Source of the DNA: Priapulus caudatus
Lineage: Eukaryota; Priapulida; Priapulimorpha; Priapulimorphida; Priapulidae
Assembly (NCBI RefSeq): GCF_000485595.1
Contig: NW_014577201.1
Location: 126,482 to 190,481 of the forward strand
Reading direction: 5' to 3'
DNA length: 64,000 nt
The notes under the pieces were generated by a model that was not told where the DNA came from, made no database searches, and saw only the letters and a list, made by a program, of their open reading frames with translations. Made by a program: the position numbers and the translations under genes. Positions 33,841-46,738 of the stretch are shown piece after piece (the stretch's first letter is position 1; each line of letters starts with the position of its first letter).

Positions 33841-36800
33841 TATTATTAATCATTATTATTATTATATTATTATATTATTCAGTATACAATGTTTATCTTA
33901 GTACAATCCTACTGCCGACTGACATAGCGCTTTCTCACAAGCCCATCCTCTTTTTTTTTATCTTCCAACTACAATCGGCGTCGAACCCACCAACCATTCC
34001 GTAGTTCAATATATCCAGAATTGACTTAACGCGACACAGTTATTGAATAAAGATCCCCATCATTTAATAGAGTATAGATATCTTTTCAGTGATTGATATC
34101 CCTCGCCATTTCAATGAATATTCTATTTTCCACGCCTTGGCTCGCCCACAGCAGCATTACTATTACGTTTTGGAACACCGAATTTACTATTCCAGATGTC
34201 GCTGCGTCCCTGCTGCGATCCAGGTAAATTAGGGCAATGGCGCCGCTCGTAGATCACATAACATAATAACGATGGTGTATGTTGTTTCCCTAGGTGACAA
34301 GCAGGTCGCGCCGCCGTCGCCCCCCAAGGGAAACCTTCCAGGGCAACGCGCGCTTCCGTTCGAGTCAGGACGTGCAGGAGCTAACCTCATGCATCTGCAG
34401 TGACGAAACTCTCGTTGCGCTGTAGCCGAAGCGCCAAAGCAGTTCATGTTTTTATGTCAGCCTGTGTTGGAGCAGATGCCGCCCGCGTGCAATAACAGCA
34501 CGAGCAACTGCCGGAGTGGCGTTCTTGTCGTGCAAATGCATATGCTCTGACCTCAGCCGTTATCGCGCATGTACTCTAGAATCTGATGCCTTTTCAACTT
34601 TTGACTCCGATGCGTGATATCCGGCTGGGGACTACTGGTAATATCGCTGCCCGAACCATTACTGGCCCAACCGGCGGTAACAACCGTAACACGTCCAACA
34701 ACTGTAAGCTCGTCAATACGTCCGAATGAACTGTATTCGATGTCTGAACAGTTATGAAAAAACTACCACTCGTGCAAACGTGGTCGCCTGAGAACGGCAG
34801 TACAATGATTGCTTTTCACCATAGTTCTTGTGACAAGTTTGAGCCTACAGCTAGCGCCATACACTGCAGCGCTAGACGTGCCTTTGTTCTTACATGCTGC
34901 AGAGAAATCGACGGATTCCTAGCGCTCTTCGGGCGGTCACGTCCGCACGTGTAGGTGCACCGCGGCCACCGCGTACGCCAGTTACGCAACGACGGTAAAG
35001 CGAGGATATATGCGACAGCAGCGCCTGTATGTCGCCTCGCCTGGTGGCAGATTGCTGCAGGATGTCGTTTGATTCGCATATCACCGTGCTGCTTGTAAAT
35101 ACGCTTCGCCTGACAAACGAATTATTGTTCAATGGCGAAGTAACAAGATTGCGCTGCGTGAAGTGTTGTATATTGGTTCGCGTGCGGTTGGTGCGTCGCG
35201 GTGCGAGTTCTGTGTGTGCTGCATCCGTTGTGTCGATGTTTGTTGGTTGTTGTGTGCGTGTGTGTCGTGTGTCGTTGTGTATGTGCGCGCGTGCGTGCGT
35301 GCGTTGTGTGTGTTGTGTGTGTGTGTGTGTGTGTTGTGTGTCGTGGTGTTGAGGTGTGTGCGTGCTGTCGCGTGCGTGCGGTGTGTGTGTGCCAACGTCT
35401 CAACCCTGCACCTAAACTCGCTTTACGTGCAGAAAAGAAACACGTGTTTTGTGTGCCGTGTGATAATCTCTTCGTTGGTTATGATTTAAATCGCGCCAGA
35501 GGCCATTCATGTGATACAAAATCTGAACGCGTCGTTTAATAAAATTAAAAGCAATAATACATTTGCGCGTGCGCAGTGTACCTGTTATGCACGCTAAATT
35601 CGTAACGTTCTTTTGTTGCTCTCATTCCTCATACATCGCTATTAACGCCTCTCAATCTTCTGCAATATACCACGTAGGTGGCCGGGTGTTTAACTTAAAA
35701 TGATATTTGGTTGTGATTAGCCAACGTCTGTATACTTTGCAATAATTATTATTTAATTCACAGACGGTGTTGTTGGTTTAACTAAGAGCAATGGCGATTT
35801 CATCTTTAAAGATCGGAAATCTCACTGTTTAAATCATATTATCGTTTACTATGATCATTTGCTTTGAAATCGTAATGTTTAATATTCGTTTCTATTTTGC
35901 TCAGACATCACGTTTTTTCCGCAGTAGTAATATATATATATATATATATATATGCTTATACGGAACGTTGGAAGGTTTGAACCAAACGGGTATCTTATAG
36001 TGTATGTGCCTTGACTGATATCTAGTATGTTAGATGACGCTTATCTTCATCCTGGTTGAGCGCTTGATGTTGATACGGCAGCTTGCGCAATGAATAATAA
36101 CTTATAGTTAGGTTCTGCCGTCGCAAATTGAGGCCTTATCTACGGATTACGTAGGCAAGTGGACAACGAGCGAGCACTTTTATTTGTGTCTAGCAAATCT
36201 CTTGGTTTACGGCGAACGTATAACTCATTTTTGACATATTTGTGAGATATGGTTTAATTGTTTCTTGTTGAGGTTTTTTCTTATTAACACCACCGCAAAT
36301 GTATAGCGTGTTTATATTACATTTGGATTGTTGTTAGGTTGGTTTCACACGGTGATAAAGGTGGCTATATTATTTAAGCGACGTAATAATTTAACATTTA
36401 CATATATGCTGACCTTTTAAACACAGCTGCGCACGTGTGTACTGTAGCCGAGACCACTGTAGTCATATGCAATTGTATAAACTGTTGAATACATCACTCT
36501 TGTGTAGAGATCGTTATAGGGTCAGTTGACTACTTTTAACGTCACAATAAATTTTAAGACTGTTGATTACACTAAATCTACAAGATTTCTTTTTATGATA
36601 TAAATGAACTATTATATGCCACCTAAAGATCCGATAGATAAACATCGGTAGTATTAGGGTTAGGGTTAAACTTAGGGTTAGGGCTTAGAGTTCAGTTTTA
36701 ATACGTCCCTGGTGTAAGAATGTGTTTCACTAATATCGCAAACAAGACAGTATAGGAAGCTGGTGTTTACATCGCTGCAGTGAGGAAATCTCGTTCAGAA

Positions 36801-37390
36801 TAAAAAATGCCGACGCATGTCAGTCGTTTTATTCTGCTTTACTACAGCAGATGGCGCCAGTGTGTAACGAACACGTCAGAACTGATGATAACTGATTCAG
36901 CCGGAACGCAAGTCTTTGCTCGTTGCATCGTGAAGCTTTTACCGAACAGCTGTACTCTAGGCGTGATATTCCCATTAGGGAAATTAATTGCGTATAAATA
37001 TATAGGTACCGCTAGCGCAATCACAAGAGCAATACTACTTTCGAAAATAGCCCGCAGAACTCTGAAAGCACCTAGCGTATCATTTTAACACGTGGGGATG
37101 AACACAAGGCTACCACTTGCAGTGCAAGACAGGCATGTTGTGACAAGGCTTCATACGATACGGCACGGTACGGTGAATGACCATCCAACACAACATTGTA
37201 GTCAGTAAGCCACTTGCTTGTTTAGAAGACACCGACGTGACAGGGTCCACATTCTTTTTTAGCAGCTGTTATAATAATTACAGACCTAATCAAGCCGAGG
37301 TATTTTTAGCTCAGCTTGACGATGTTGTCGGTGTCATTTAATGAAAGCGTAGCGGTAATACATCAGCACAGATCTATAGCTCTTGTGCAT
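33841..37390. repeat. Segment Y, first copy (non-coding, indel-rich)
   Basis: About 3.6 kb with no recognised gene, starting in an (ATT)n tract and ending in (CA)n. It aligns along its length with 40441-44090 with indels on both sides, so neither copy is clean. It contains GT-rich runs (35200-35395), an (AT)n run at 35930-35955 and a short TTAGGG-like tract at about 36655-36690. Confidence 0.75.
36655..36690. repeat. Short TTAGGG-like tract
   Basis: Four to five TTAGGG units with one TTAAAC break; its counterpart is at about 43270-43305 in the second copy. Confidence 0.85.
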
Positions 37391-37432
37391 GTTTACACAC
37401 ACGCGCGCGCGCACACACACATGCACACACAT

Positions 37433-37475
<43 letters not shown>
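37391..37475. repeat. (CA)n microsatellite at the Y/X' junction
   Basis: CACACACGCGCGCGCACACA then (CA)n; the inverted copy of X starts right after it. Confidence 0.92.
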
Positions 37476-37478
<3 letters not shown>

Positions 37479-37489
37479 AAAATAAAAAA

Positions 37490-38315
37490 TAGAATAAATA
37501 TAAAAATCAGTTAAACTCCCGAAATATAACATGCTTTAATATATACACTTTTATATGAACATCATAATCAGTCATAATAATTCGGATAATTTTCGTAATG
37601 GCAAGACTACAGTATGACCATAAAGCTGACATTCCATCTATACATACGGGCCATTTATGTTAGATTCAATGCTATTAAAATATGGAACTAATGTCAAATA
37701 AAAAGCATCATTGATAATTCAGCATATCTCTATTAAAGATATATAAATAATTAATCATACTATAATATATAATATGATATTACTATTCTTAAATAGGAAC
37801 GCAATTAAAATTCACGTAATGTATAACATCCAGCATTATCAATTAAAAAAATTATTTCATTAGGACATTAGCGTTTGCATCGCACATAAGTAAAAATATA
37901 TATATACATACGTATGACAAAACTAAGGCACAATAAAAAAATATTTATTTTTAATGCAAAATACTGAAAAAATTTATAGAATCATACACTGGAAACATTT
38001 AATGCTCCTCTATATACAACAATATAAAAAAAACAGATGGCATTGAGCAGCTTAGTTAATCGCATAAAGAGTACGTACAATGCAACACTGTTTTTTAAGA
38101 ATACACGAAATAGCTAAGAAATAAAAAGACACCGTTTTTAGAGACCAAACCATGGCGGTAACACAGTATCGTCGTTATTGCCAGTAAAGAATCTATTCGG
38201 GGCCACTATAAACGAGGTAAGCTTGGCACCACCTGATAAGAGACATTCCGAAGAAAAGTAACTCACAAGGACTCACTCTCCTGCTCCTCACACACACACA
38301 CACACATCACACACA
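37490..38315. repeat. Inverted, indel-rich copy of 32940-33840 (X')
   Basis: Reading the minus strand from 38315 down to 37490 reproduces 32940-33840: the CA/TC-rich edge, the GTAAGCTTGGCACCACC / GGTGGTCCCGCCAGCTTAC pair, the fold-back MITE and the TTTTCGTAATGGCAAG segment. Probably a fold-back read joined to a gap. Confidence 0.8.
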
Positions 38316-39105
38316 NNNNNNNNNNNNNNNNNNNNNNNNNNNNNNNNNNNNNNNNNNNNNNNNNNNNNNNNNNNNNNNNNNNNNNNNNNNNNNNNNNNNN
38401 NNNNNNNNNNNNNNNNNNNNNNNNNNNNNNNNNNNNNNNNNNNNNNNNNNNNNNNNNNNNNNNNNNNNNNNNNNNNNNNNNNNNNNNNNNNNNNNNNNNN
38501 NNNNNNNNNNNNNNNNNNNNNNNNNNNNNNNNNNNNNNNNNNNNNNNNNNNNNNNNNNNNNNNNNNNNNNNNNNNNNNNNNNNNNNNNNNNNNNNNNNNN
38601 NNNNNNNNNNNNNNNNNNNNNNNNNNNNNNNNNNNNNNNNNNNNNNNNNNNNNNNNNNNNNNNNNNNNNNNNNNNNNNNNNNNNNNNNNNNNNNNNNNNN
38701 NNNNNNNNNNNNNNNNNNNNNNNNNNNNNNNNNNNNNNNNNNNNNNNNNNNNNNNNNNNNNNNNNNNNNNNNNNNNNNNNNNNNNNNNNNNNNNNNNNNN
38801 NNNNNNNNNNNNNNNNNNNNNNNNNNNNNNNNNNNNNNNNNNNNNNNNNNNNNNNNNNNNNNNNNNNNNNNNNNNNNNNNNNNNNNNNNNNNNNNNNNNN
38901 NNNNNNNNNNNNNNNNNNNNNNNNNNNNNNNNNNNNNNNNNNNNNNNNNNNNNNNNNNNNNNNNNNNNNNNNNNNNNNNNNNNNNNNNNNNNNNNNNNNN
39001 NNNNNNNNNNNNNNNNNNNNNNNNNNNNNNNNNNNNNNNNNNNNNNNNNNNNNNNNNNNNNNNNNNNNNNNNNNNNNNNNNNNNNNNNNNNNNNNNNNNN
39101 NNNNN
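38316..39105. other. Assembly gap (790 N)
   Basis: Undetermined bases. Both edges are inverted copies of sequence found elsewhere in the window (left: X; right: 45290 downward). Confidence 0.99.
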
Positions 39106-40440
39106 CGCCGTACGGGCATAGGGTTAATCAACGCGTATGATCGAAACTAAATTACCGCAGACTTTAAGTCAGTTTCTAATTGACTATTTTAATAGTTCGC
39201 TGAAACCGAGCGCGCTGCGCGTGCGGTGTGCGTGTGCGTAGTGCGGCTGAGTGCGTGTGCGGTGTGCGTGTCGTATGCGTGTTGTGTTCGTAGTGGCGTG
39301 TTTCGTGTTTCGGTAGTGGTGTGCGTCGTGCGTGTGGCGTAGTGCGGCTAGTCTGCGTCTGTCGAGTTATTAAACCAGGGTATCGTTAGAATGAAGAGAT
39401 ATATGATGAGAAGCGCGCAGCGGCACCGTCCGCCGCGCTGATTTCTGTCCATGCTCGTCGTTATACTGGCAGGGACGGATCTAGCTTTTCAGGGAGAGGG
39501 GGTTGATATATGGAGTGACAAGGCGTTGCCGACCACGGACGCGGGTGCTAGTGGCGATGTACAACCGCCCTCCCACCTGAGAAATTTGTAAGGCAGATTG
39601 TTGTGGTCACAAGGAAAGAGATCCCATTTCTCTCAGTCTGACGCACGACTAAGCTTTTTAATTTCTTAGAGACCCCCAACATATATTACTAAGACATCAT
39701 CGACATTAGTACAGGATGGCAACTGGAAACAGTTGCAAAAACCCTTCGATTCTAGAATACACCACTGATAATAGCGGTCGTCGGTGCAGCCGTCGTCGCT
39801 CCTACAACAGCCGATGTTTTACCGCGGGCGTCGAACGGGGCATATTACTCCTGTGTTGGTGGTGTGTGTGTGATAGTGTGTGGTGTGTGTAGTGCGGTAG
39901 ACGTGGACGTGCCGTGCGTGCCGTGCGTAGGGCTGCGTGTGTGGGTATGTGCTGTGAGTGTGTGTGTGTGTGTTGAGTGTGAGTGTGCTGTGGGTGTGGG
40001 TGTGGTGTAGTGTGGGTGTGGGTGTGGAATGTGTGCTGGGCACGTGTGGGTGTCGTGTAGTGAGCGTGTGTGTGTGTGTCGTGGTGTAGAGAGTGTGTGG
40101 AGTGTTAGTGAGTAGTGTGAGTGTGTGAAGTGCTGTGAGTGTGGTGACAGGGCGAGTGATGTGAGTGTGTTGAGTGTTGTGAGCTGTGATGATGTTGAGG
40201 TGTCGTGAACAGTGCGCTTGTCGAGTGAAATGTGAGTGCTGTGAGTGTGTGTAGTGAATGTGCAGTGCTGTTGAGTTGAGCGTGTGTTGTGTGGGGTGTG
40301 ACTGTGTGAATGGTGTATAGTGTGTATTGCTGTGTATGTGCTGTTTATGGTGTGTATGTGGTGTAATGTGTGTTATGTGTGTATGTGTGAATGTGTGTCT
40401 GTGGTGTATGTGCTGTATGTGTGTATGTGATGTGCTGTGT
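39106..40440. repeat. Inverted, indel-rich copy of about 44100-45300 (Z')
   Basis: The minus strand here follows 44100-45300: GGTTAATCAACG at the edge, the CACG-rich tract, the hAT-like element (39476-39800) and a long degenerate GT tract matching the CA tract at 44100-44660. Confidence 0.8.
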
Positions 40441-40441
40441 A

Positions 40442-40473
<32 letters not shown>

Positions 40474-43400
40474 TACATGTTTATCTAGTACATCTAACTG
40501 CCGGACTGACCATGCGCTTTCTCACAAGCCATCCCTCTATCTTACCAACTACAACTCGGCGTCGAAACCACCAATTCGTGGATTTCAATATTCAAAATTG
40601 ACTTAACGCGACATCAGTTTTGAATAAAGATCCCCAATCAATTTAATAGAGATAATATTTTCAGTGATTGATATCTCGCCATTTCAATGAATATTTATTC
40701 ACCCTTGGCTCCACAGCATGCATTACTATACGTGTTTGGAACACCGAATTTAACTATTCAGATGTCGCTGCGTTCCCGTGCGATCCAGGTAAATGTAGCA
40801 ATGGCGCCCATGCGTAGATCACATAACATATAACGATGGGGTATTTGGTTTCCTAGGTGACAAGAGGCCGCGCCGGTGCCCAAGGAGAAACCTTCAGGGC
40901 AACGGCGCGCCCGTCGGAGTCAGGACGGCAGGAATGCTAACCTATGCAGTCTGCAGTGACGAAATCTCTCGTTCGCTGTAGCCGAAGCCAAAGCATGTTC
41001 ATCGTTTTATGTCAGCTGTGTTGGGACAGATGGCGCCAGCGTGCATAACACACGACGCAACTGCCGAGTGGCGTTTGTCGTGCAGAATGCAATGCTCTGC
41101 TAGCCGTTACTCGCATGTACTCTAGGAATCCTGATGCTTTTTCGAACGTTTTTGACATCGAGCGTGATATTCCGGCTTGGGGACTCTGGGTATATCGCTG
41201 CCCGAACATTACTGCCAACGCGTTTACAACCGTAACACTCGCAACACGTGTAAAGCTCTCAATATCTCCGAAGAACTGTATTCGATGTTCAACAGTTATG
41301 AAAAACTACCACTCGTGGTGAAACCGTGGCGCCGAAACGGCAGTAAAATGATTGCTTTTAACCATAGTTGTGAGTACAGCTAGCGCGCATACACTGTCAG
41401 TCTAAGCGTGCTCTTTTGTTTTACATGCTGCAAGAAATCGACGGATCTAGGTTTCGGGCGGTCACGTGTCTGTCACGTGTAGGTGCACGCGGCACCGTCG
41501 ACTCCAGTACGAACGACGGTGAAGCGAGGATCATCGACAGCGCTCATGTCGCCCCCTGGTGGCAGAATTGCTGCAGGATGTCGTTGGTTCGGCATATCAC
41601 GTGCTGTTGTAAATACGTCGCTTTGACACGAATGTTATTGTTCAAGAAGTAACAAGACTTGCGCGTGCGTGAGTGTGTATTTGTGTGCGTGCGTTGGTGC
41701 GTGCGTGCGAGTTTGTGTGTGTGCATGTGTGTGTGTGTGTTTGTTTGGTTTGGTTTGTTTGTTGTGTCGTGTTGTGTGGTGCGGATGTGTGCGTGCAGTG
41801 TGCTGCGTGCGTGTGTGTGGTGTGTGTGTGTGTGTGTGTGGTGTTGGGTGTGATGCGTGCGGTGCGTGCGTGTTGTTCGTGCTTGCCAACGTCTCAACGC
41901 CCTGCACCGTAAACTCGCTTTACGTGCCAGCAAAAGAAAACACGGGTTTTGTGTGCGCGTGATAATCTCTTCGTTGGCTTATGATTTAAATCGCCCAGAG
42001 CCATTCATGTATACAAATGCTAACGCGTCGTTTATAAAAGTTAAAAGCAATAATACATTGTCGCGCGTGCGCATGACTGTTATGCACCTAAATTCGAGCG
42101 TTCTTTTGATTGCTCTCCTTGACCTCATAATTCCGGCTCATAACGCCGTTCTCACATCTTCTGCCAATATACACGAAGTGGACGCGGTGTTTACTTAAAT
42201 GGATTTTTGGTTGTGATTAGCAACGTCTGTATACTTTGCAGATAATTATTATTTAATTCACAGGACGCGGTGTTGTGCGTTTAACTAAGAGCTAAAAGCC
42301 GATGTTACATCCTTTAAAAAATACGAAATCTCACGCTATTGTTATATAGTCTTGACTATATGAATGTCAATTTAGCTTTGAACAATATCGTAATAGTTTA
42401 ATATGTCGTTTCTATCTTGCTCAGACATCCCACGTTTTTTCGCGTCTATAAATCTAAAAAAAAAAAAAAAAATAAAAAAAATCTAAAAAAAAAAATATAT
42501 ATATAATCATAGTATATTTATATACTATATATATGCTTTATACGGAACGTGGAAGGGATTGAAGACCAACGGGATCTTATAGGTATGTTGCCTGACTGAA
42601 TATCTAGTATGTTAGATGACGCTTTCTTCATTCCTGTGTTGAGCGCTTTGATGTTGATACGCCACGCTTGCGCAGATGTGCATAATAACTTATAGTTAGG
42701 TTCTGCCCGTCGCAAATGAGGCCTTATGCTACGCGCATTAGTTAGGAAGTGTGACAAACGAGCGAGCACTTTTATTTGTGTGCAGCAAATCGTCTTGGTT
42801 TACGGCGAACGTATTGACTTCATTTTTGACATAATTGTCCGAGATGCAATGGTTAATTGTTTTCCCTGTTGGAGGTTTTTTCTTTATTAACACACCGCAA
42901 ATGTTAGCGTGTTTATATTACATTTGGATTGTGTTTAGGTTGGTTTCACACGGATATAAAGAGTGGCGTATTATTAGTTAAGGCAAACGTAATATTTAAC
43001 ATTTACATATACTGCTGACTTTTAAACACAGCTGCCCCGCACGTGTGTACTGTAGCGCGAGAGCACTGTAGTCATATGCAATTGTAATAAACTGTTGAAT
43101 ACATCACTCTTTGCTGTAGAGATCGTTATAGGTCAGGTTGACACTTTTTAACGTCACAATAAATTATAAGCACTGTTGATTACTACTAAATCTACAAGAT
43201 TTTTTTTCATGATTATAATATGAAGCTATTATAGTGTCCACTAAAGATCCGATAGATAAACATCCGGCATATTAGGGTTTAGGGTTAACTTAGGGTTAGG
43301 CTTAGAGCTTCAGTTTAATACGATCCCTTGGTGTAAGAATGTGTTTCACTAATATCGCAAACAAGACGTTAGGAAGCTGTGTTTACATCGCTGCAGTGGG

Positions 43401-44095
43401 AAATGTCGTTCAGCAATAAAAAATGCCGACGCATGTCAGTCGTTTTTTATTCTGCTTTACACAGCAGATGGCGCCAGTGTGTAACGAACACGTCAGGAAA
43501 GCTTAGAATTGATAACCGCATTCAGCCGCGAACCAGATCTTGCTCGTTGCATCCGTAAAGCTCTTTACCGAACAGCTCGCGTACTCTCAGCGCGTGATAT
43601 TTCCATTAGGCCAGAAAATTAATTGCGTATAATTATATAAGTACGCATAGCGCAATCACAAGAGCAATTACTACTTATCGAAAATAGCCCGCAGAACTCT
43701 GGAAAGCACCTAGCGTAATCATTTTAACACACGTGGCGGACATGACACACAACGGCCTACCACTTTGCACACCAGACAGCGCATGTTGTGACAAGGCTTC
43801 ATACCGATACGCACGGGACGGTGAATGACCATTCCAACACAACACATTTAGTTCAGGTAAGCCACTTGCTTGTATTAGAAGACCACCGACTGCGTGACAC
43901 GGTCGCACATTCTTTTCATTAGCAGCTGTTATAATAATTTACAGGACCTACATTCAAGCCGAGTATTTTTAGCTCAGGCTTTTGACGAATGTTGTTGCGC
44001 GTGTCCATTTATAGAAAGCGTAGCGTGTAATACTATTCAGCACAATCTTATACGCTCCTTGTGTCATGTTTACACACACGCGCGCGCGCACACAC
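40441..44095. repeat. Segment Y, second copy (direct)
   Basis: Same order and orientation as 33841-37390, with different indels throughout. It carries a CGCCCCCTGGTGGCAG site at 41550-41565 (garbled in the first copy at about 35035), an A-rich/AT tract at 42450-42530 and a TTAGGG-like tract at about 43270. No gene recognised. Confidence 0.75.
41550..41565 (-). promoter_or_regulatory. CTCF-like motif
   Basis: The plus strand reads CGCCCCCTGGTGGCAG; its complement CTGCCACCAGGGGGCG fits the core of the bilaterian CTCF consensus. A single match in a low-quality duplicate, so only suggestive. Confidence 0.3.
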
Positions 44096-44265
44096 ACATG
44101 CACACACATGCACACACACACACACACACACACACACCACACACACACACACACACACACCACACACACACATACACACATACACACATACACCAATACA
44201 CACATTACACCATACGCACATACACACATAAGCACACGATACCACACATAACACATACACACTGA

Positions 44266-44298
<33 letters not shown>

Positions 44299-44453
44299 CA
44301 CTCATCACACTCACACACTCACCACACTCATCACACACTCACACACTCACACAACCTCCCCCACACACTTCACGACACTCCCCACACACTCCACACACTC
44401 CCCACGTCACACACTCACACACGTCACACACTCACAACACTAGCACACTCACA

Positions 44454-44499
<46 letters not shown>

Positions 44500-44629
44500 A
44501 CACCCGACACCCAGCCACCACACCCACACCCACACCTCACACACACTCACACTCACACACCCACCAACACTCACAACATGATACCCCACACCACGCACGC
44601 ACGCACCGCACGCACGCACGCACGCACGC

Positions 44630-44665
<36 letters not shown>
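44064..44665. repeat. Long degenerate (CA)n/(CACT)n tract
   Basis: About 600 bases of CA-rich sequence with TCACACAC, CCACAC, GCACGCAC variants; open frames here are artefacts. Confidence 0.92.
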
Positions 44666-44669
<4 letters not shown>

Positions 44670-44730
44670 AGTATATCCGTGACGCCGCGTAAACGGCTTT
44701 AGAGGCGACGACGGCGACCGACACCCTATA

Positions 44731-44978
44731 CAGTGGTGGATCTAGAAGGAGGGTTGCAACTGTTCAGCCTCTGACTAATGTTATGATGCTAGTAAAATGG
44801 GGCCAAAAATTAAAAAGTCAGTCTGCAGACTGATAGAAATGGGGATTTCTTCTGTGACCACACAGCTCCTTAAAATTTTCAGGTGGGAGGGGGTATGGGA
44901 CACCCTAGCACCGCGTCCCTTCGGCACGCCTTCACTCATATATCAACCCCCGTCTCCTGAAAGCTAGATCCGTCCCTG
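44731..44978. mobile_element. hAT-like MITE, second member
   Basis: Starts CAGTGGTGGATCTAGAAG and ends AAGCTAGATCCGTCCCTG. It shares GACTAATGTTATGATGCTAG and CCTAGCACCGCG segments with the element at 18940-19205. A stretch centred on 44820 (CAGTCTGCAGACTG) is palindromic. Confidence 0.65.
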
Positions 44979-45079
44979 CAGTATAACGAGGCATGACAGA
45001 AATTACGGGCGGACGGCCGCTGCGCGCTTCATCATATATCTCTTCATTTCTAACGATTACCTGGTTTAATAACTCGACA

Positions 45080-45215
45080 GACGCACACGCACACGCACAC
45101 CGCACACGCACACGCACGCACGAACACGAACACCGCACACGAACACGAACACCATACGCACAGCACACGCACACGCACACGCACACGCACACGCACACGC
45201 CACGCGCGCGCGCGG
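45080..45215. repeat. (CACACG)n microsatellite
   Basis: CGCACACGCACACG units with GAACACGAACAC variants. Confidence 0.9.
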
Positions 45216-45835
45216 TTTCAGCGAGTATAAAATAGTCAATAAAACTGACTCGTTGCCGGTAAATTTAGTTTCATACGACCGTTGATTAACCTACCGTCCG
45301 GTAGAATTACATAATTTAGCGCTGTTTCTGCGGTGTAATACGCAACATCACGCCCGAGCAGCATAAAGAGCAAAGAGCAATCTATCCGCATAGTCTGATC
45401 GTTTATCATAGCGGTTGCCTGTGTCTACACGATACAGAGTTCCAGATGCTTGACATATTTGTCTCATATTTTACTTCTGTAAAACTAGAGGTTATCTCTG
45501 TAAATTTATATGCCTATGGTGTTATCATTAGGACATTATTATACTGATTAGCATACAGAACAAGGGATTACGATAAATTTTTGTAGTCCGACAAAAGAAA
45601 TATACAGGCAGAAATTGTTGCTCTAGCATTAGACCACATATTATTCGAATACTACCTACATACAATGGCGTCGCTCTGCCGCATCCATCTATGCAGCGCG
45701 AATTCAGCTAGATAAACTTGCTTAGAAGTTCTACATATTTTTTGCATTATGTGATTATGGGCTAATATATATATAAATATAATATATATATATATATATA
45801 TATTACATTTATAGTATGAGTATATATATACACAT
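45216..45835. other. Non-coding, left flank of the Gypsy element
   Basis: Nothing recognised except (AT)n at about 45762-45805. The retrotransposon begins at 45836. Confidence 0.5.
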
Positions 45836-46722
45836 TGTAAAACGAGTTTCCACGCGTTCACGCGGGAACCTACGCTCCCAGCTGTTCGACCACTGGATTG
45901 TACAAGTCACACAAGAACAAACAACACAACTCAGTAATAACAGTGTTTACGCTGGGAATAGGCCCGGGGCTTTTATTCCGCCTTGGTCAACAGACCAGAG
46001 TGGGCATAAAACGGTGCAATATTCCTTGCAGCGTAAGACCCGAGTATAGCTAACAAGATACAACTATAGGCGCTAGGCCTTACCAAGGCGATTCCCTGTA
46101 GAGAGCGGCCAAGTCCGTGCAGTGATCGCCGGTGGTTGTTGCGGTGCTGTACCTTGCGTTGTGCTTCCTCTCCGACTGACCCGTTCCTGACCATTGGCTG
46201 ACTGGCCCACTGGCAGCCTGCCGGTGAACTGAACTGCCGGTGCTCTGGGGAGCGCAGTATTTATACGCCTCAAAGCCGGCACGCCAAGCACACACGTGAC
46301 ACGCACGCCAGGTTCAAACGGGACATGCACGTCGGCTTCAGACGTGACACGCACGCCAGCTTCACACGTGACACGCACGCCAGCTTCACACGTAAGACGC
46401 ACGTCGGCTTCAGACGTGACACGCACGCCAGCTTCACACGTGACACGCACACCAGCTTCAGACGTGACACGCACGTCGGCTTCAGATGTGACACGAACGC
46501 GAGCTTCACACGTGACACGCACGCTAGCTTCAGACGTGACACGCACGCCAGCTTCAGCGTCATGAGTACGGCACAGTACCAGCTCGTGTCAAGCACGTGT
46601 ACATTGCCACAGCATGCGGGGATTCGGCTTACATCGAAAACCACATTACCCAACGACGCTGGGCAGACTGCAGGAGGTAGAACGCGGAGATGTGACGCTG
46701 CGGCAGACCTAAATTTGTTACA
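45836..46722 (-). repeat. 3' LTR (left LTR on plus strand), about 887 bp
   Basis: Begins TGTAAAACG and ends TTGTTACA on the plus strand, the TG...CA ends expected of LTRs. It shares CACTGGATTGTACAAGTCAC and ATAGCTAACAAGATACAACT with the right copy. It contains a 24-base tandem minisatellite at about 46290-46556. Confidence 0.88.
46290..46556. repeat. 24-bp minisatellite inside the LTR, about 11 copies
   Basis: Unit GCTTCACACGTGACACGCAC plus GCCA, with variants (CAGACGTGACACG, GCACGTCG). Each unit carries an ACACGTGA/GACGTGAC box. The right LTR has the same region in scrambled, indel-rich form. Confidence 0.9.
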
Positions 46723-46723
46723 C

Positions 46724-46738
46724 TAACCCCCTCCGCCT
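46724..46738 (-). promoter_or_regulatory. Polypurine tract of the Gypsy element
   Basis: Minus strand GGCGGAGGGGGTTAG lies directly before the 3' LTR, the position and composition of the plus-strand DNA primer. Confidence 0.7.

Noticed and set aside
41115-41383. Protein-like frames in segment Y, second copy
   Set aside because: The first copy of the segment does not keep them, both copies are indel-rich and no family matches.
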